A stretch of DNA of 64,000 nt from Rhizoclosmatium globosum (lineage: Eukaryota > Chytridiomycota > Chytridiomycetes > Chytridiales > Chytriomycetaceae), in NCBI GenBank assembly GCA_002104985.1, contig MCGO01000076.1:124001-188000 (forward strand), read 5' to 3'. A program made the translations under genes and the position numbers. Below are positions 47,554 through 58,968 of the stretch, in pieces. Position 1 is the stretch's first letter, and the number at the start of each line of letters is the position of its first letter. Under the pieces are notes generated by a model that worked only from the letters and a program-made list of their open reading frames with translations, was not told the DNA's origin and did no database searches.

Positions 47554-47662
47554 CCACACAAATCGAATTAATTTCTAGTTTTCTACACAAGTAATCGTGC
47601 ATAATTCAATAAATACATTACGTTCTCTCTTTCTTTTTTTGCCACTTGAAACAATCTTACAA

Positions 47663-49645
47663 ATGATTCGGTCATCACCTTCGCTGCGACCCACTGAATC
47701 CGTATTCTCTCTAGTTGAGACATCTCCAAACTGTCTTATTTCATCGCACTCGGCAAAGCTCCTTCGAATAGTGACCAAGTTCCTCGTTGGACTTGAGGCG
47801 AATCCGTCGTTTCCTCCTGGTTCTCTGGCGCACATTGCCGCTTTAATCAGTGATCCGGCCTTTCTGTTTCGATATGCGTTCAAATTCAATCTGGATGAAG
47901 AGTTGACAGTGAAGGGGCTCATGGGCCATGTTCAGTGGCGGTTGGAGGAAGTTGTTGGGGCGTCTCTGTCGCAAAAGGTGCGTTTGGCCTCATTCGAGTT
48001 TGGTTGTGATGATTTAGCTTATGATGCATTTGGTTCCAGGCGAAGGAGTACCTTGATGCTGGAATCTTCCGTTTCCATGGCCAGGACCACCTGTCAAGGC
48101 CAACTCTTCTCATTTCCCTCTCACGTTACAATGCTGCCGCTGAGAAACCATACCTGCAAGATTTCAAAGCTTGCCTAATTCATGTACTTGAAACTGGAAG
48201 ACGATGTATCTATGCTGTCAATGATACCCTCGCAAAACGGAATCGAGATTCTAAGGATGATTGGAGAGTAACAGAAAAGAGCGCAAATAGGCTTGTGCAT
48301 CAGTTGAGCGTTATCGTTGATCTGGAAGGTGTTGGACTTGCAAACGTTGATTACGCAATGATGCCAGTTATTATGTCAATCTTCTCAAATCATTATCCGG
48401 GAATCTTTGGAACTCTATATGTACTCAACTTTGGTTGGCTGCATTCTGGGATCTGGTCCATCATCAAGCGGGCGCTTTCAGAAGAGGCTTGTAACAAGCT
48501 GCTCTTTTTGACAAAGAAGGAAATGCTGCAATACTTTGACGCGAACTCATTATTACAAGGTTTGTTACCGACTTGGATGAGTTTTTTGTGTTGCTTACAA
48601 TTTTAACAGAACATGGAGGCCTTTGCAAAACTTCAAACAACGTTAAGATTCTCACCAAATACGGACACGATACAATTCTTCAGCCACCTCTGCCTCCGCA
48701 TCTAACCAAAACTTTGCATCTTATCCATCAAAAGACACCAACACTTTTCCAAAGTGAACTCACTCTTTCACTTCTACCGCCCCCTACACCAGCACAAACT
48801 ATCTCCCTTCAGAACAATCGCACCGCACTATTCAGATCACCACGCCTTGTTCCCACGTCAACAGGCTCTATCCAAAACTCACCCTTCCTCGGCGCCGACG
48901 CCTTCTTCACCCCGCTAATGAACCCACTCACAAGTCCAAGCATGGACGTATGGTTCGACGCGCCCGATGATATTTCAGCTTTCCTACTGAGTCCTGCCAT
49001 GCCGCCTGTTCAACGCGGCCCCGCGGTCCTCTTTTCGCCTGGTATGCGGGCGACGCTGCATTTACCTGGAGCCGGTGTGGTAGAAATGGAGCTTCCAGAG
49101 AGTGTGTTGGGTGAAGATGTGGAGGGGGAGAGTACGGGGACTGTCGTTGAGGCTTCAGGGAGTGATGATGGGTTCATCCCGCAGACGCCTAGTATGTTGT
49201 TTGCGGGGACGCTGCCGCCGCAAAATGGGTCGTGTGACGGGTGTGGTTGTTGTAAAGGGAGGGGTCATGAGGAGCCTGGGGTTCTGGAGGCGTTTGGGGT
49301 CTTTGTGAAGGCGGTTGTGAGGAGTCCTTGGACTTTTAGTTTGGCGGTTTCGAAGGGGGTTGTGAATGTTTGGACGGGGGAGATGTTTTGTGGTGATTGT
49401 AGGAGGAGGAAGGGGGACGGAGAAGTGGGAAGGCTGAAAAGGCTTTGGCTGTTGTTTTGTTGGGGAGTGTGGTTGGGGCTGCAGTTTGGAAGTATGGCAA
49501 GTTTTTAAATCGGGAAAGAGTTTTGAGTGTTGGTGCTGTCGTTGCGGGCGTTTTGGGACAGCTTGGGGTGGAGAGGTTGGGGGATCTAGTTGGTGAAGGC
49601 ATTGAAGTCTCTGCCATTGAAGCTGCGAAGCTTGTAACTGAATAG
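47663..49645 (+). CDS. SEC14-like CRAL-TRIO lipid-transfer protein
   Basis: Exons 47663-47977, 48040-48559 and 48610 onward. An in-frame upstream region (from 47597) exists, but MIRSSPSLRPTESV is the better start. The CRAL-TRIO domain is clear: FRFHGQDHLSRPTLLISLSRYN, VIVDLEGVGLANVDY, FSNHYPGIFGTLYVLNFGWLHSGIW, IIKRALSEEACNKLLFLTK, and LLQEHGG. Such domains carry phosphatidylinositol, tocopherol or other lipids between membranes. A Pro-rich region and a CDGCGCC cluster follow. The end is uncertain: the exon frame stops at 49508, but a hydrophobic 66-codon frame (VVLLGSVVGAAVWKYGKFL) runs to 49645 and joins well if an intron spans about 49362-49432. A tail anchor would then be present. Confidence 0.78.
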
Positions 49646-49698
49646 AATAGTTAAATCATGTTACTTTCAGTTTATTTTTTATCTTTCCATATGACTAT

Positions 49699-52600
49699 TT
49701 ACTTGTCCTTTGCATTGAAAGAAACACGCTTCTTCAAGTAGTCGAAAGCCTTGGTAGCAGCGGACTTGATTGAAGTCGCTCCCGCCAGTGCCGCCTGTTC
49801 CACTGCTGGACTGAAATCAAATTCATTTTGTTTCTGGAGAGCGACAGCCTCTTTCATGGATGTAGACGTTCCACTAATTTCTGCCATTTTGGTCTTTTGA
49901 AGCATGTAATCTTGAGTCTTCATTCCATCCAAATGCAATTCGTTAAGGAAGTCAATCGAGAGGTACAAATCGGCAGTTGGGTCAGTTGATTCTGGCTTGT
50001 TGAGACATTCTGGCAACTTGTAGTCCTTGATTTCGAGGTCCAAGAATCGTGTCTTGACAGTCATGGCCGGATCTTTGGAGTAAACGCGGAGGAAGACAGA
50101 AACAGAGAGATCAAAGTCAAGGGGCTTCTCTTCCTGGGTTTCAGTGGATTCGGACTTCTTTTCGGAATCCTTTTCATCATCATCCTTTTCGTCCTTCTCG
50201 TCTTTCTCGTCATCCTTTTCGTCGTCTTTGGACTCTGTCTCAGTTGATTCCTCCTTCTTATCAGTTGAATCAACCTTGTCATCCACACCATCCGCTTCCT
50301 CCTTTTCGGCATCTTCCTCCTCTTCATCATCATCCTCTTCTTCAACATTTTTATCATCGCTGGTAGCAACAGTCTCTTCAGTCACAATCTCAGTAGTTTT
50401 GGTCTCCTCAATCGTCTCAGTGCTTTCAGTGACAACAACTACGTCTTCAGACTTCTCGGCACTCTCTTCAGCAGGTTTAGATTCTGCCTCTGGTTTTGCC
50501 TCAACGGCTACTTCCTCACAGGCTGGAGCTTCAGCTTGGACAGGCTCCTCAACAACTTCTGGAGCTTCAGCTTGGACAGGCTCCTCAACAACTTCTGGAT
50601 CAGCCTTCTTTGCCTCTTCAGCAGGTGTCTCTGCATTCTCTGTTTCAGTGGCTGTTGCGGTATCCACAACGCTTTCTTCAGAGACAGGGGAATCTGCCGC
50701 CTTTGGCTCAGTGGCGACTGCTTCTTTTGTTTCACCTTCGACAGATTCTTCCACAATCGTGGCAATCTTGACGTCTGTGGTTTCGGTGGTCGCGTCTGAT
50801 GTAACAACGACCTCTTCGACAACAACGGTAACCTCTGTTTCCTTCTTGGTCTCCACATCACCGCTTTCCTTCTTCTTTGCAGCTTCTTCTTCTTCCTTCT
50901 TCTTCTTCTCTTCCTCGTCTTTCTTCTTCTTCTCTTTCTCTTCTTTCTTCTTCTTTTTTTCAGCTTCCTCGACCTTCTTCTTCTCCGCAATGATATCGGC
51001 TCTAAGCTTTTGAGTACGCAACAACGAGACTTGCTTCGCCATCGTCAAGCTTCGCAATTGTCGCTCGATTTTGGGTTGTCTTCCAAGCGTTCCATTGAAC
51101 TTGATGATTTCGTCGACGGAGGATGTCTTTTGGGAGGGGTTTGTGGTTACGCGCGGGTAGACGCGGTATAAGCCTGGCTCGAGGTGTGGGATTTCAATGA
51201 AGCGGGTTCGGGTGAGGGTTTCGGCGGTGGAGGAGACGGTGTATGGGGTTTCCGTGCCGTCTTTGGCGAGTTGGGTTACTTGGAATGTTAAAGCGTATTC
51301 GTATTCGCCTTCGAGGCGGTTGAAGTAGCGGGTGTCGATTTGGGAGAGGGCGATGGTTACGGGGCCTGGAGATGTGATTGTCAAGTCGAATACGGTTTTG
51401 GAGTATGTGGCTGGGAAGGATGCTTGTAACTCGACGTTGGACTTGGAGAGGAACCAGTTGTTGTCAAAGATTTGGGCACGTTTGACGCGGTCCCAGAGGT
51501 TGAGTACGTCACAGTATTCCATCCAGAATTGACCATCGTTTCCAAAGCGGTGGGAGAGGAGTGTCATCCATTCTCCGGTCCATTCGCTGGAGCCGTCGGA
51601 CCACGGACCGGTCCATTCACTGTTTCCCCATGGGTTTCTGATGAGAAGGAAGCGGCGGCCTTTAGCCTCTACTGCACGCAAAACAGAATACTCGTGTCCG
51701 CTGACAAGACCTTGCGTGTCATAGTACAGAGACAAGAAGAATACTTTTCCGGACTGCATTTGGAGGAGCTCTTCGTTCCAGAATTTGTCCGTGTCGAGAA
51801 TATCTTCGATGGGGAAAGTTGTGCAGAGACCGCCTGTAAGGTCTTCGACGGCTTCTCCTCCGTGGCCACCAGAGATAGATTCGTAGTCACCGTGGGCTTT
51901 TGCGTATGCTTTTTCAATGAGTGGCACCTGAGATGGTTGAATGGGTCAGTATATGGATGACGTGTCAGACAAATTAGAAAATGACGTACCCAAGTTTCGT
52001 TTGCGTCGTGACATTTCGCAAACTTGAGGAATTTGGATCCACGGAACATGAATTTGTCGTAATCCTCCTTGTCGATTTTGGTTCCTTCCATGAGACGGTA
52101 ATCATGTGCGAGAGTAGCCTAATTTGAAGATTAATATGCATGGACTTCGTCAGTTATAAAGTACTTACCAACTGATCATCAACGATAGATGTGATCCATT
52201 GACCGTCTCTGTAGAACACAAATCCATACACACCAACTTGCTCGTCACGGGCGACCATAATTCTTAGGAGCAACTCTGGGTCTGAAGCAAGGATAGAGAG
52301 AGCAGCGAGGAACCAGCAGTCTCCTTCATAGCCCTGCTCAATGTCTCCAGGCTGATTGAGATTGAGATTGAGATTGATTGCAAGTTAATGTGGAGTGTGT
52401 AGGACTGATTGCGATCAATAAAGGCATTACCAGCATTCCTCCGTCCTTAAAGAAAGTTGGTTTGTCAAAGAGCTTAGGGATACGTTCGCAGGAGCCACTT
52501 GCGTTTCTTGGCATTGAATCAAAGATGTCCCACAACGACTCGTCTGGCTTTGAAAGGCTGTTGAGGCAGTCGTACTCATCGAATTTGAGATCAAAGAATC

Positions 52601-52931
52601 TGAATAATTGATCGATGAAGGGGCAGTTAAGATAGTGCACGTGCGGACTATTGCTACTACCAATTTACCTGTCTCTGAATCGAATGTTCTGTTTTCTGCA
52701 AACTGCGGCAATTGCGGCAACACGTGCCTTGCATTCTTCGACAACAGTTTGGTAGTTTTCGACGACGGGAACAGTTTGAACCGTTGCGGCAAAGGCGGGC
52801 GGGGCAGTTGCTGTCAAGAGCGAGTTGAAGTGGTTCGAGAGACTCAGCGACAACTTCGAATCTTTGGTCACATTCGCTGCTTTGAATGTTGTTGTTGGCG
52901 ACGACTGAAGGGGCACTTTGGTGATGGTCAT
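49699..52931 (-). CDS. Calpain-family (C2) cysteine protease with long acidic/Lys-rich region
   Basis: Five exons: 52931-52669, 52599-52431, 52351-52169, 52118-51990, 51927-49699; 990 residues, no frameshift. The CysPc domain has the complete triad: Cys in GYEGDCWFLAALS, His in SGHEYSVLRAVE, Asn in LIRNPWGNSEWTG. A calpain C2-like beta-sandwich domain follows (FDLTITSPGPVTIALSQ to GLYRVYPRV). Between about genomic 50140 and 50990 the protein is a low-complexity run of Glu, Lys, Val, Ala and Thr, first Lys-rich, then Val/Glu/Pro-rich with a duplicated VVEEPVQAEAP unit, then Asp/Glu/Lys-rich. A folded C-terminal part follows (VFLRVYSKDPAMTVKTR). The protease is expected to be cytosolic; calcium dependence cannot be assumed because no penta-EF domain is present. 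Confidence 0.9.
52351..52380. repeat. Hexanucleotide microsatellite in a calpain intron
   Basis: Four or so tandem copies of attgag occupy the acceptor end of the second calpain intron; on the coding strand they form the pyrimidine-rich ctcaat tract just before the AG. Confidence 0.7.
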
Positions 52932-53319
52932 TGTTGTTGGTGGTGTTGTTGTTGTGGTTTAGAGGAAGAACTTGGGAGGCTCAGTGAGGCTGGTCGTGCA
53001 ATTGCCGCTTCCAATTTAAAAAATCCGCTATTCTTCCATTGCTGAATATCCAACTTGTTGCGAATTGATTTTACTGACAGATTGATAACAATGTATTTCG
53101 ACAATATCTGTGTAGATATTCGAACTTGGAGAGATAATTTCCGAATTGGCCATTCAAATCTGCCAAAGCGCTCGGACTCTATTACCAATCACTAATTACC
53201 CCAGTTATTATCTCTGCCTTGACTGACCAAACCTGTGTCTCTGGTCGCATTGAAACTGAAATTGGATCACAAAAATTGCCAACAATCCACGCAGCACCAC
53301 CAGCGGCTTCTTACTCAGC
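52932..53319. promoter_or_regulatory. Divergent promoter region, calpain and metallophosphatase
   Basis: About 390 bases separate the two divergent start codons. A ttgttgttg simple repeat at 52929-52960 lies in the 5' leader of the calpain gene. No other feature is seen. Confidence 0.4.
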
Positions 53320-55455
53320 ATGGGAAAGATTATCCGAGCCAATACCAGTGCGGGCGAGCGAAGGACATCAGAAGCAACCAGCACGCTTTCAAGGGACTCC
53401 AACCCTAACACTCCGCTGTCAACAACAGTGTTCCGCCTGATCAAAAGCATCTGGAGCAACCCGGACTTGAATGCCGTTCCAACGCACCAAATCAAGTTCC
53501 TGACAGTAAACGATGTGTACAAAATGACTAACCTGCCCTCACTCGCCACTGCCATCCAGGAAGAGAAGGCGAAAGGGGTCCCTGTCATTGTCCTCCTGCC
53601 AGGCGACTTTATCTCGCCTTCGCTGCTGAGTTCGTTGGATCGCGGGTTCGGCATGATCGATGTGCTGAATCAGGTGGGCATCGACTATGTCTGCTTTGGG
53701 AACCATGAAGACGATGTAGACTTTCAAGCTCTGCTCAGCAGGCTGAAGCAGAGTCAGTTCAAGTGGGTTAATACAAACATGAAGGGGTTCCCTCTGCCAG
53801 AGGACCTTGTTGAGCAGGTAAATAGTAGTCCCCCTTTGGGTGTTCCTTATATTTCCAAACCTGTTGTTGTCACTGACTTGGAAGCTTTTCTTTTTCGTTA
53901 GGCTCCGACATTTGTGCAAATTGATGTACCTGCACTGGACTTGAAGAGTAAAGCCAAGAAGGTTGCGCTGCTTGGACTCTGTACAGATGATGAGCATCTT
54001 TATAAGCCGAGACACTTTGGTGGTGCAACACTTGAACCCGTGAATGCAACTGCCATCAAGTTTGCCACCACAGAAAAGAACTATGATTTAATCGTCCCTA
54101 TGACGCATCAGGACATTGGGCTTGACAGGCACCTTGCATCCACCGGCTTGTTTCCTGTTGTCGTTGGCGGACACGAACACGAACCCTTCCTGGAAACATG
54201 GAACGGCTCGCAAGTTATTAAAACTGGACTCGATGCGAATCAGTTTTCTATCGTGCATGTCAAATGGTTCAGTGGCAACCCGAAACCGAAAGTCACAATC
54301 GAGTTGAAGGATACGGACAAGTATGCGCCGAAGCCTGATGTTCTTGAAGCTGTGAATAAGCATATGCGGGCGGTGGACTTGCTCAAGACGTCTGTGCTTT
54401 GTCAGATTCCTTCCAATATCATCCTGTCATCTCGTCATGTCCGTAGACGTCCTTGTACGATGGGGATCTTCCTCTGCTCTATTATTCGAGACGCTGTCAA
54501 TGCGGAATGCTGTATCATCAATGCTGGAACGTTCAGAGGAAACAAGAAATACGTGGATGTCAAGGACTTTACCTACATGGACCTTGAAGCTGAAATGCCG
54601 TATGCGAGTGAAATTGCTCAGTATAAGTTGCCGGGTCGTTTGATTCAGGAAGTGATTGCGTTCACGCGTGCTCCTGCGCTTCAAAATCCTCCTGTTGAGA
54701 AGGGTGGGTTCATGCAGAGTTGTGATCGAATTAAGTGGGATCCTGCGACGAATACTGTTGTGTCGATTGGTGGTGAGCCGTTGGATATGGATCGGATGTA
54801 TAGTACGGCTATTTCATACCAGGCTGTCGCGGGGTTAGATAACATTACGCCACTGCTAAAGTACTTCAATGTTGACCCTGCTGCACCACAAGCCAACGGA
54901 CATCAGGACTTTGACTATATCGGTGCAAAGGAGTTGATTGTATCGCACTTCTGTCTGAGCTTGTGGCACGACATGTTGTTGAGTGAATCGTTCGAGTCAA
55001 TGGATAAGGACAATCTTGGGTATATCACAAAGGACGAGGTCTTTGAGGCTGTCAAAAAGCATTATCAGGGAGATCACGCTTTGAGTACCGTTGTTGTGGA
55101 CAACCTGTTCTCAATGGCGGATGTCAGTGGAGACGGCAAAATTTCACGAAAGGAATTCTTTGGATTGAAGTTGTTTGTGATGGAGGAGATTGATTTCAAT
55201 GGTCGTGATCAAGATGATGCGGCGGAAGTTGTGTTGACACCGGAAATTATTGCTGTTGAAGCTGAGTATGAGAAGGAAGTTGCACGGGAGATTGTTTCGA
55301 GTGTTGAAGGGACACGGGAAATCAAATTGGATGCGACTGTCGATGTGAATGGCAATCAACGGCTTTCTGTGGAGGAGTTGAAAAAGTTTGTGAAAGAAGA
55401 AGTGAAGAAAGTTGGGCATGCTGTTTCATTGTTGGGTGGAGCTGCAGAGGAGTAA
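53320..55455 (+). CDS. 5'-nucleotidase-like metallophosphatase with EF-hands
   Basis: Exons 53320-53817 and 53902-55455 give 683 residues. The N-terminal half is a calcineurin-like phosphoesterase: FLTVNDVYKM, LPGDFISPS, CFGNHEDD, and VVGGHEHEPF supply the metal-binding Asp, Asn and His residues. The first motif lacks the usual His after ND. A 5'-nucleotidase C-terminal-like domain follows (GTFRGNKKY, MPYASEIAQYKLPG). Beyond about residue 540 there are three EF-hand loops: DKDNLGYITKDE, DVSGDGKISRKE and DVNGNQRLSVEE. There is no signal peptide, so the enzyme is likely cytosolic and calcium-responsive. The substrate is not determined; nucleotides or other phosphomonoesters/diesters are possible. 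Confidence 0.87.
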
Positions 55456-55684
55456 TTGGTGTGGGTTTTATTAGACGGTGATAGTGTGATTTCTTCTTTT
55501 GTACCTACCTTCCTTATCATTACTTTCTCTTTCATGCCAATTAACAAATAAACCTAAAATTCGAATGTAATTGGATGGGAGAGGAGGCTGAGATGGAGCT
55601 AAATTGGGAGGCTCAGAGACTGGAAAAAATTGAGACAGGAACTTTCACCAACAAACTCCCACACCACACACAACTTTGCCCAAG

Positions 55685-56622
55685 ATGATGAAGATGCAGA
55701 AAGCTGAGCAAAAGGCAGTGCAAACTGCAAACACGGCAGCCCAATTGGCAAAGGACGAAAAGTTCCGTGAAGCTGCAGATGCATGTTAGTATACATTGGA
55801 GAACTGATCATGTTCGTTGGAAGCTTTGTTAACTGAGCTATACATTATGAACAGACAAGAAGCTGTACAATAGCTGCTCAAAGGACTCTCCATACCGCTG
55901 GTTCTCTCTCCTCGCAGTCTTTTCCCTATTAGGCCACAAGGACTGTGAAGAGAACTCATCCGATGCCGCCTTCCTCGACTCAATCATCAAAGACAAAAAG
56001 GTGTGTCTCTTGTTTGAAGCTCTGATTCAAAAGCAGATGCTTTCTAGAACAACTTGATACTCAACTTCGAGTCTCCCACTGTTAAATTAGGAACCAACTG
56101 TCCACAAGGCCCAGGCCCTTTTCTGCAAAGCCCGTAACTTGTACGAAGTCGAGAAGGATCGGGATGGAGCTGTTGAGCTCTTCAAGAAGGTTATCACAAT
56201 GTACGATGGCATGACCCGCGTTGAGCTCAAGCAGAAGCTGATGAACGGTGGAGACAACCGAGGACCTACTTTTACGACTGTTGGAGGATACAGGGATGAT
56301 AAGGTAAATAGATCCTTGGGGATAGGGGGTTTTATCTGTTGAGTGAGGAGGTGATGGAAAGCTGATTGTGATACTTTTGTAGGAGGGAGTTTACAATGCT
56401 GCCTGCTCGTTCCTTGTTCAAGTCAATGCAAACTGGGAGTCTCCACGGCAAAAGAAGAAGGCGGCTGCTCGTGCTGCTGCTGAAGCTGCTGAGGACAGTG
56501 ACGATGGAGGAAGCGAAACCAAGACCGTTTCATCAACCAATAATGTCTTGATGTATTCTGCAGTTGCCGTCTGTCTGTCAATGGCTATTTACTACTTCTG
56601 GCCTTCGAATAATTCTGAATAA
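55685..56622 (+). CDS. Tail-anchored TPR-like protein
   Basis: Four exons (55685-55784, 55855-56000, 56091-56303, 56383-56622) give 232 residues. Helical segments look like TPR pairs (FREAADAYKKLYNSC; AQALFCKARNLYEVEKDRDGAVELFKKVITMYDG). A Lys/Arg then Ala/Glu/Asp-rich linker follows, and a single C-terminal membrane helix (LMYSAVAVCLSMAIYYFW) ends 7 residues before the stop. The layout is that of a tail-anchored protein of the ER or mitochondrial outer membrane. The exact family is not recognised. Confidence 0.78.
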
Positions 56623-56976
56623 ATAAAGGGTTGGGGCTGTATGTTGTTACATCTATTGTGTTATGAGAGTGAATCAGATCATTACATGAAGCGAATGATG
56701 TGAATAATGGATACGTTTGCTCGATTGGTTCATCAAATCTCTCCACAAAACAAGTCGTGAGTATTCAAACCCTCAGCCCTTCCCTTACACATCTACGTCC
56801 GCATGAGTATCATACAAGAAGTACCAACTTACTCTAGCGCATCAAGTTGAACAGATAATCTGTACTGCCATGGCAACCACGTGTTATGAAACCCATCCAA
56901 TATGCCTTCTTCTCCGACCTTCCTTATCCACAATGACCGTCCAACTAAACCAACCCATCCAAAAAACAAACAGAAA

Positions 56977-58755
56977 ATGAAGCGATTCATGGGAGCAGTT
57001 GGAAATCTGGCTGCCAAAGTCCGTGACAGAGTTGCATCGCCGTCGCCAGTTCCAACGTCATCAACGCCGGTTCCATCTGATTCAGCGACTGAAAACGAGG
57101 CTGGTCCGAGTGAAAGTGTCGCTGTTTCAGGTATTTGAATGCGAGCAAAAGTGTCTCTGATCAACCCTTAAAACTCTCTTATTGACAGCATCGCATTCTG
57201 GTCCTGGTTCTGGTGCTGCCACGGCAATTGGATCTCCACTTTCGACTGTGGCGTACTCGGAAGACTCAACTGAGCACACCGAGACTGCGAATAAGGTGGT
57301 TGAGGAAGTTGCTGTCAAAGTTGTTGAACCAGCAAAAGGTAATATTCGGAATATCGCATCAAGGCTAACACTAATGGACGTCTGCGAATAGATTCTGCGA
57401 ATGCCGTCGTTGCTGAAGCTAAAGTGGTCCCTGTTCCTGGTGTCGTGGTCGACGAATCAAAGTCCGCTTATGCACCTGTTGTCACAGCCAGTTCTGAAAT
57501 CACCTCAAACGAGGCTGTTGTATCTACTGCCGTGGATCACACGTCCAAAGAGACTTCCAAACCATCTAACCTCGTTGCAGCCGTTTCTTCAAATGCGAAT
57601 ACCACCACCACCACCCCAGTTTCGAACACTTCAGAAGTCACCGCGATTGCATCGAAAATTGAAGAAATCGCGGTTTCTGAGACGGCCAAAGATGTCTCGA
57701 AAGTTGATGCACCTGTAGCCCATGCCGCTACATCAGCAAAAGTCGAGGAAATCGCGAAGGTCGCAGTTGAAGTTCCAGTTTCTGCTTCTGTCAAGGAGGT
57801 CGCTGAAGTTGAAGTTCCCACTCCAGCTGTTGTTGCTGTCCCTGCTCCAGCCGTTGTTGCTTCATCTACTTCAACAATTGCCGCAACTGCTCCAACAGTT
57901 GTTGCCAAACCTGATTCAACCATCATCGCCACACCGGCTCCAACCGCTGCGGCTACTCCGGTTGTCGCCACACCCTCTTCAGATGAGGGTAACAAAGTTC
58001 CAGCTGTTGTAGAATCGAAGGCTGTTGTTGAGCCTATCGTATCATCGATTGCCGCCGTCGACGAGGTCGTTCATAATACTTCTGCTGCCAACCAAGTTGA
58101 GATCCCGGCAGCCGGAAACCCATCGTTTGCCACTCCATCTGTTGTTCCTGTGAAAACTACGACAGCTTCCTCAAGTACCGAACCTGTAGCAGAATCGATT
58201 CCAACACCTGCAACTCCAAAATTGGCCACAGCATCTAAGGCCGACGATTCCACACCAGCTGCCGCGAAAATCGTCGAAACCCCTGTTGCATCATCCACGA
58301 AAGTTCTTGCCTCTCCTGAAGTTGTTGTTCAGACGGCGAAGGCACCAGCAGTGGCATCCACACCGTTTGTCGCCACAGCGCCATCCCCTTCTGAGGCGAT
58401 TTCGATTACAACTGTCGCTGAATCCGTCAAACCAAGCGAAGCATCGACTCTCAAGCAGCAATTATCCACTCCCTCAAGTGAAACTCCAAAATCATCTGCC
58501 GGCGTCGACCTTCGACGACAATTCTCTGCAACACCTACCAGTGACAACAAGTGCGCGCAATGCTCCAAGACTGTGTACGCTATGGAGAAAATCGTGTACA
58601 ATGACATGGTGTTCCACAAGACGTGTTTTAAGTGCAAACACTGCTCCAAGATGTTGAAGACTGGGGAGGCGGCAAAAGCTGAGAACGATTTCTATTGTAA
58701 GCCGCATTTCCAGCAGCTGTTCAAGTTGAAGGGAAGTTATAGCTTTGGACAGTGA
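56977..58755 (+). CDS. LIM-domain protein with long low-complexity N-terminal region
   Basis: Exons 56977-57130, 57189-57338 and 57392-58755 give 555 residues. An in-frame ATG at 56902 also exists, but MKRFMGAVGNLAAKVRDRV is the more plausible start because it forms a basic amphipathic helix. Residues from about 25 to 480 are almost entirely Val, Ala, Pro, Thr, Ser with Lys/Glu and look disordered. The C-terminus is one LIM domain: CAQCSKTVYAMEKI, then HKTCFKCKHC, then FYCKPHF provide the eight zinc ligands. A LIM domain suggests actin or adhesion scaffolding. The 350 bases upstream (56623-56976) show no other feature. Confidence 0.87.
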
Positions 58756-58968
58756 TATGATACGGTGAACACACTTTGAAATAAATGACATATCTTCAAT
58801 AAACACAGCTTTTAAATAAAATTCCGCATCAATTTATCTATTTTTTGCAAAAGAGAACAGTCCATAAGAGACTGTTTTCGAAATTTGTAATAGGAAAAAT
58901 CTCTTTGAATCTCCTAACGAGTTTCCCTCAAACAAGAGCAATAACTAGTCCGTCCTGAAACATCGAAT

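Noticed and set aside
50144..51013. Long Ser-rich plus-strand open frame of 289 codons
   Set aside because: It is the antisense shadow of the Glu/Lys-rich calpain region, where glutamate codons read as serine or phenylalanine on the other strand; it has no domain or splice context of its own.
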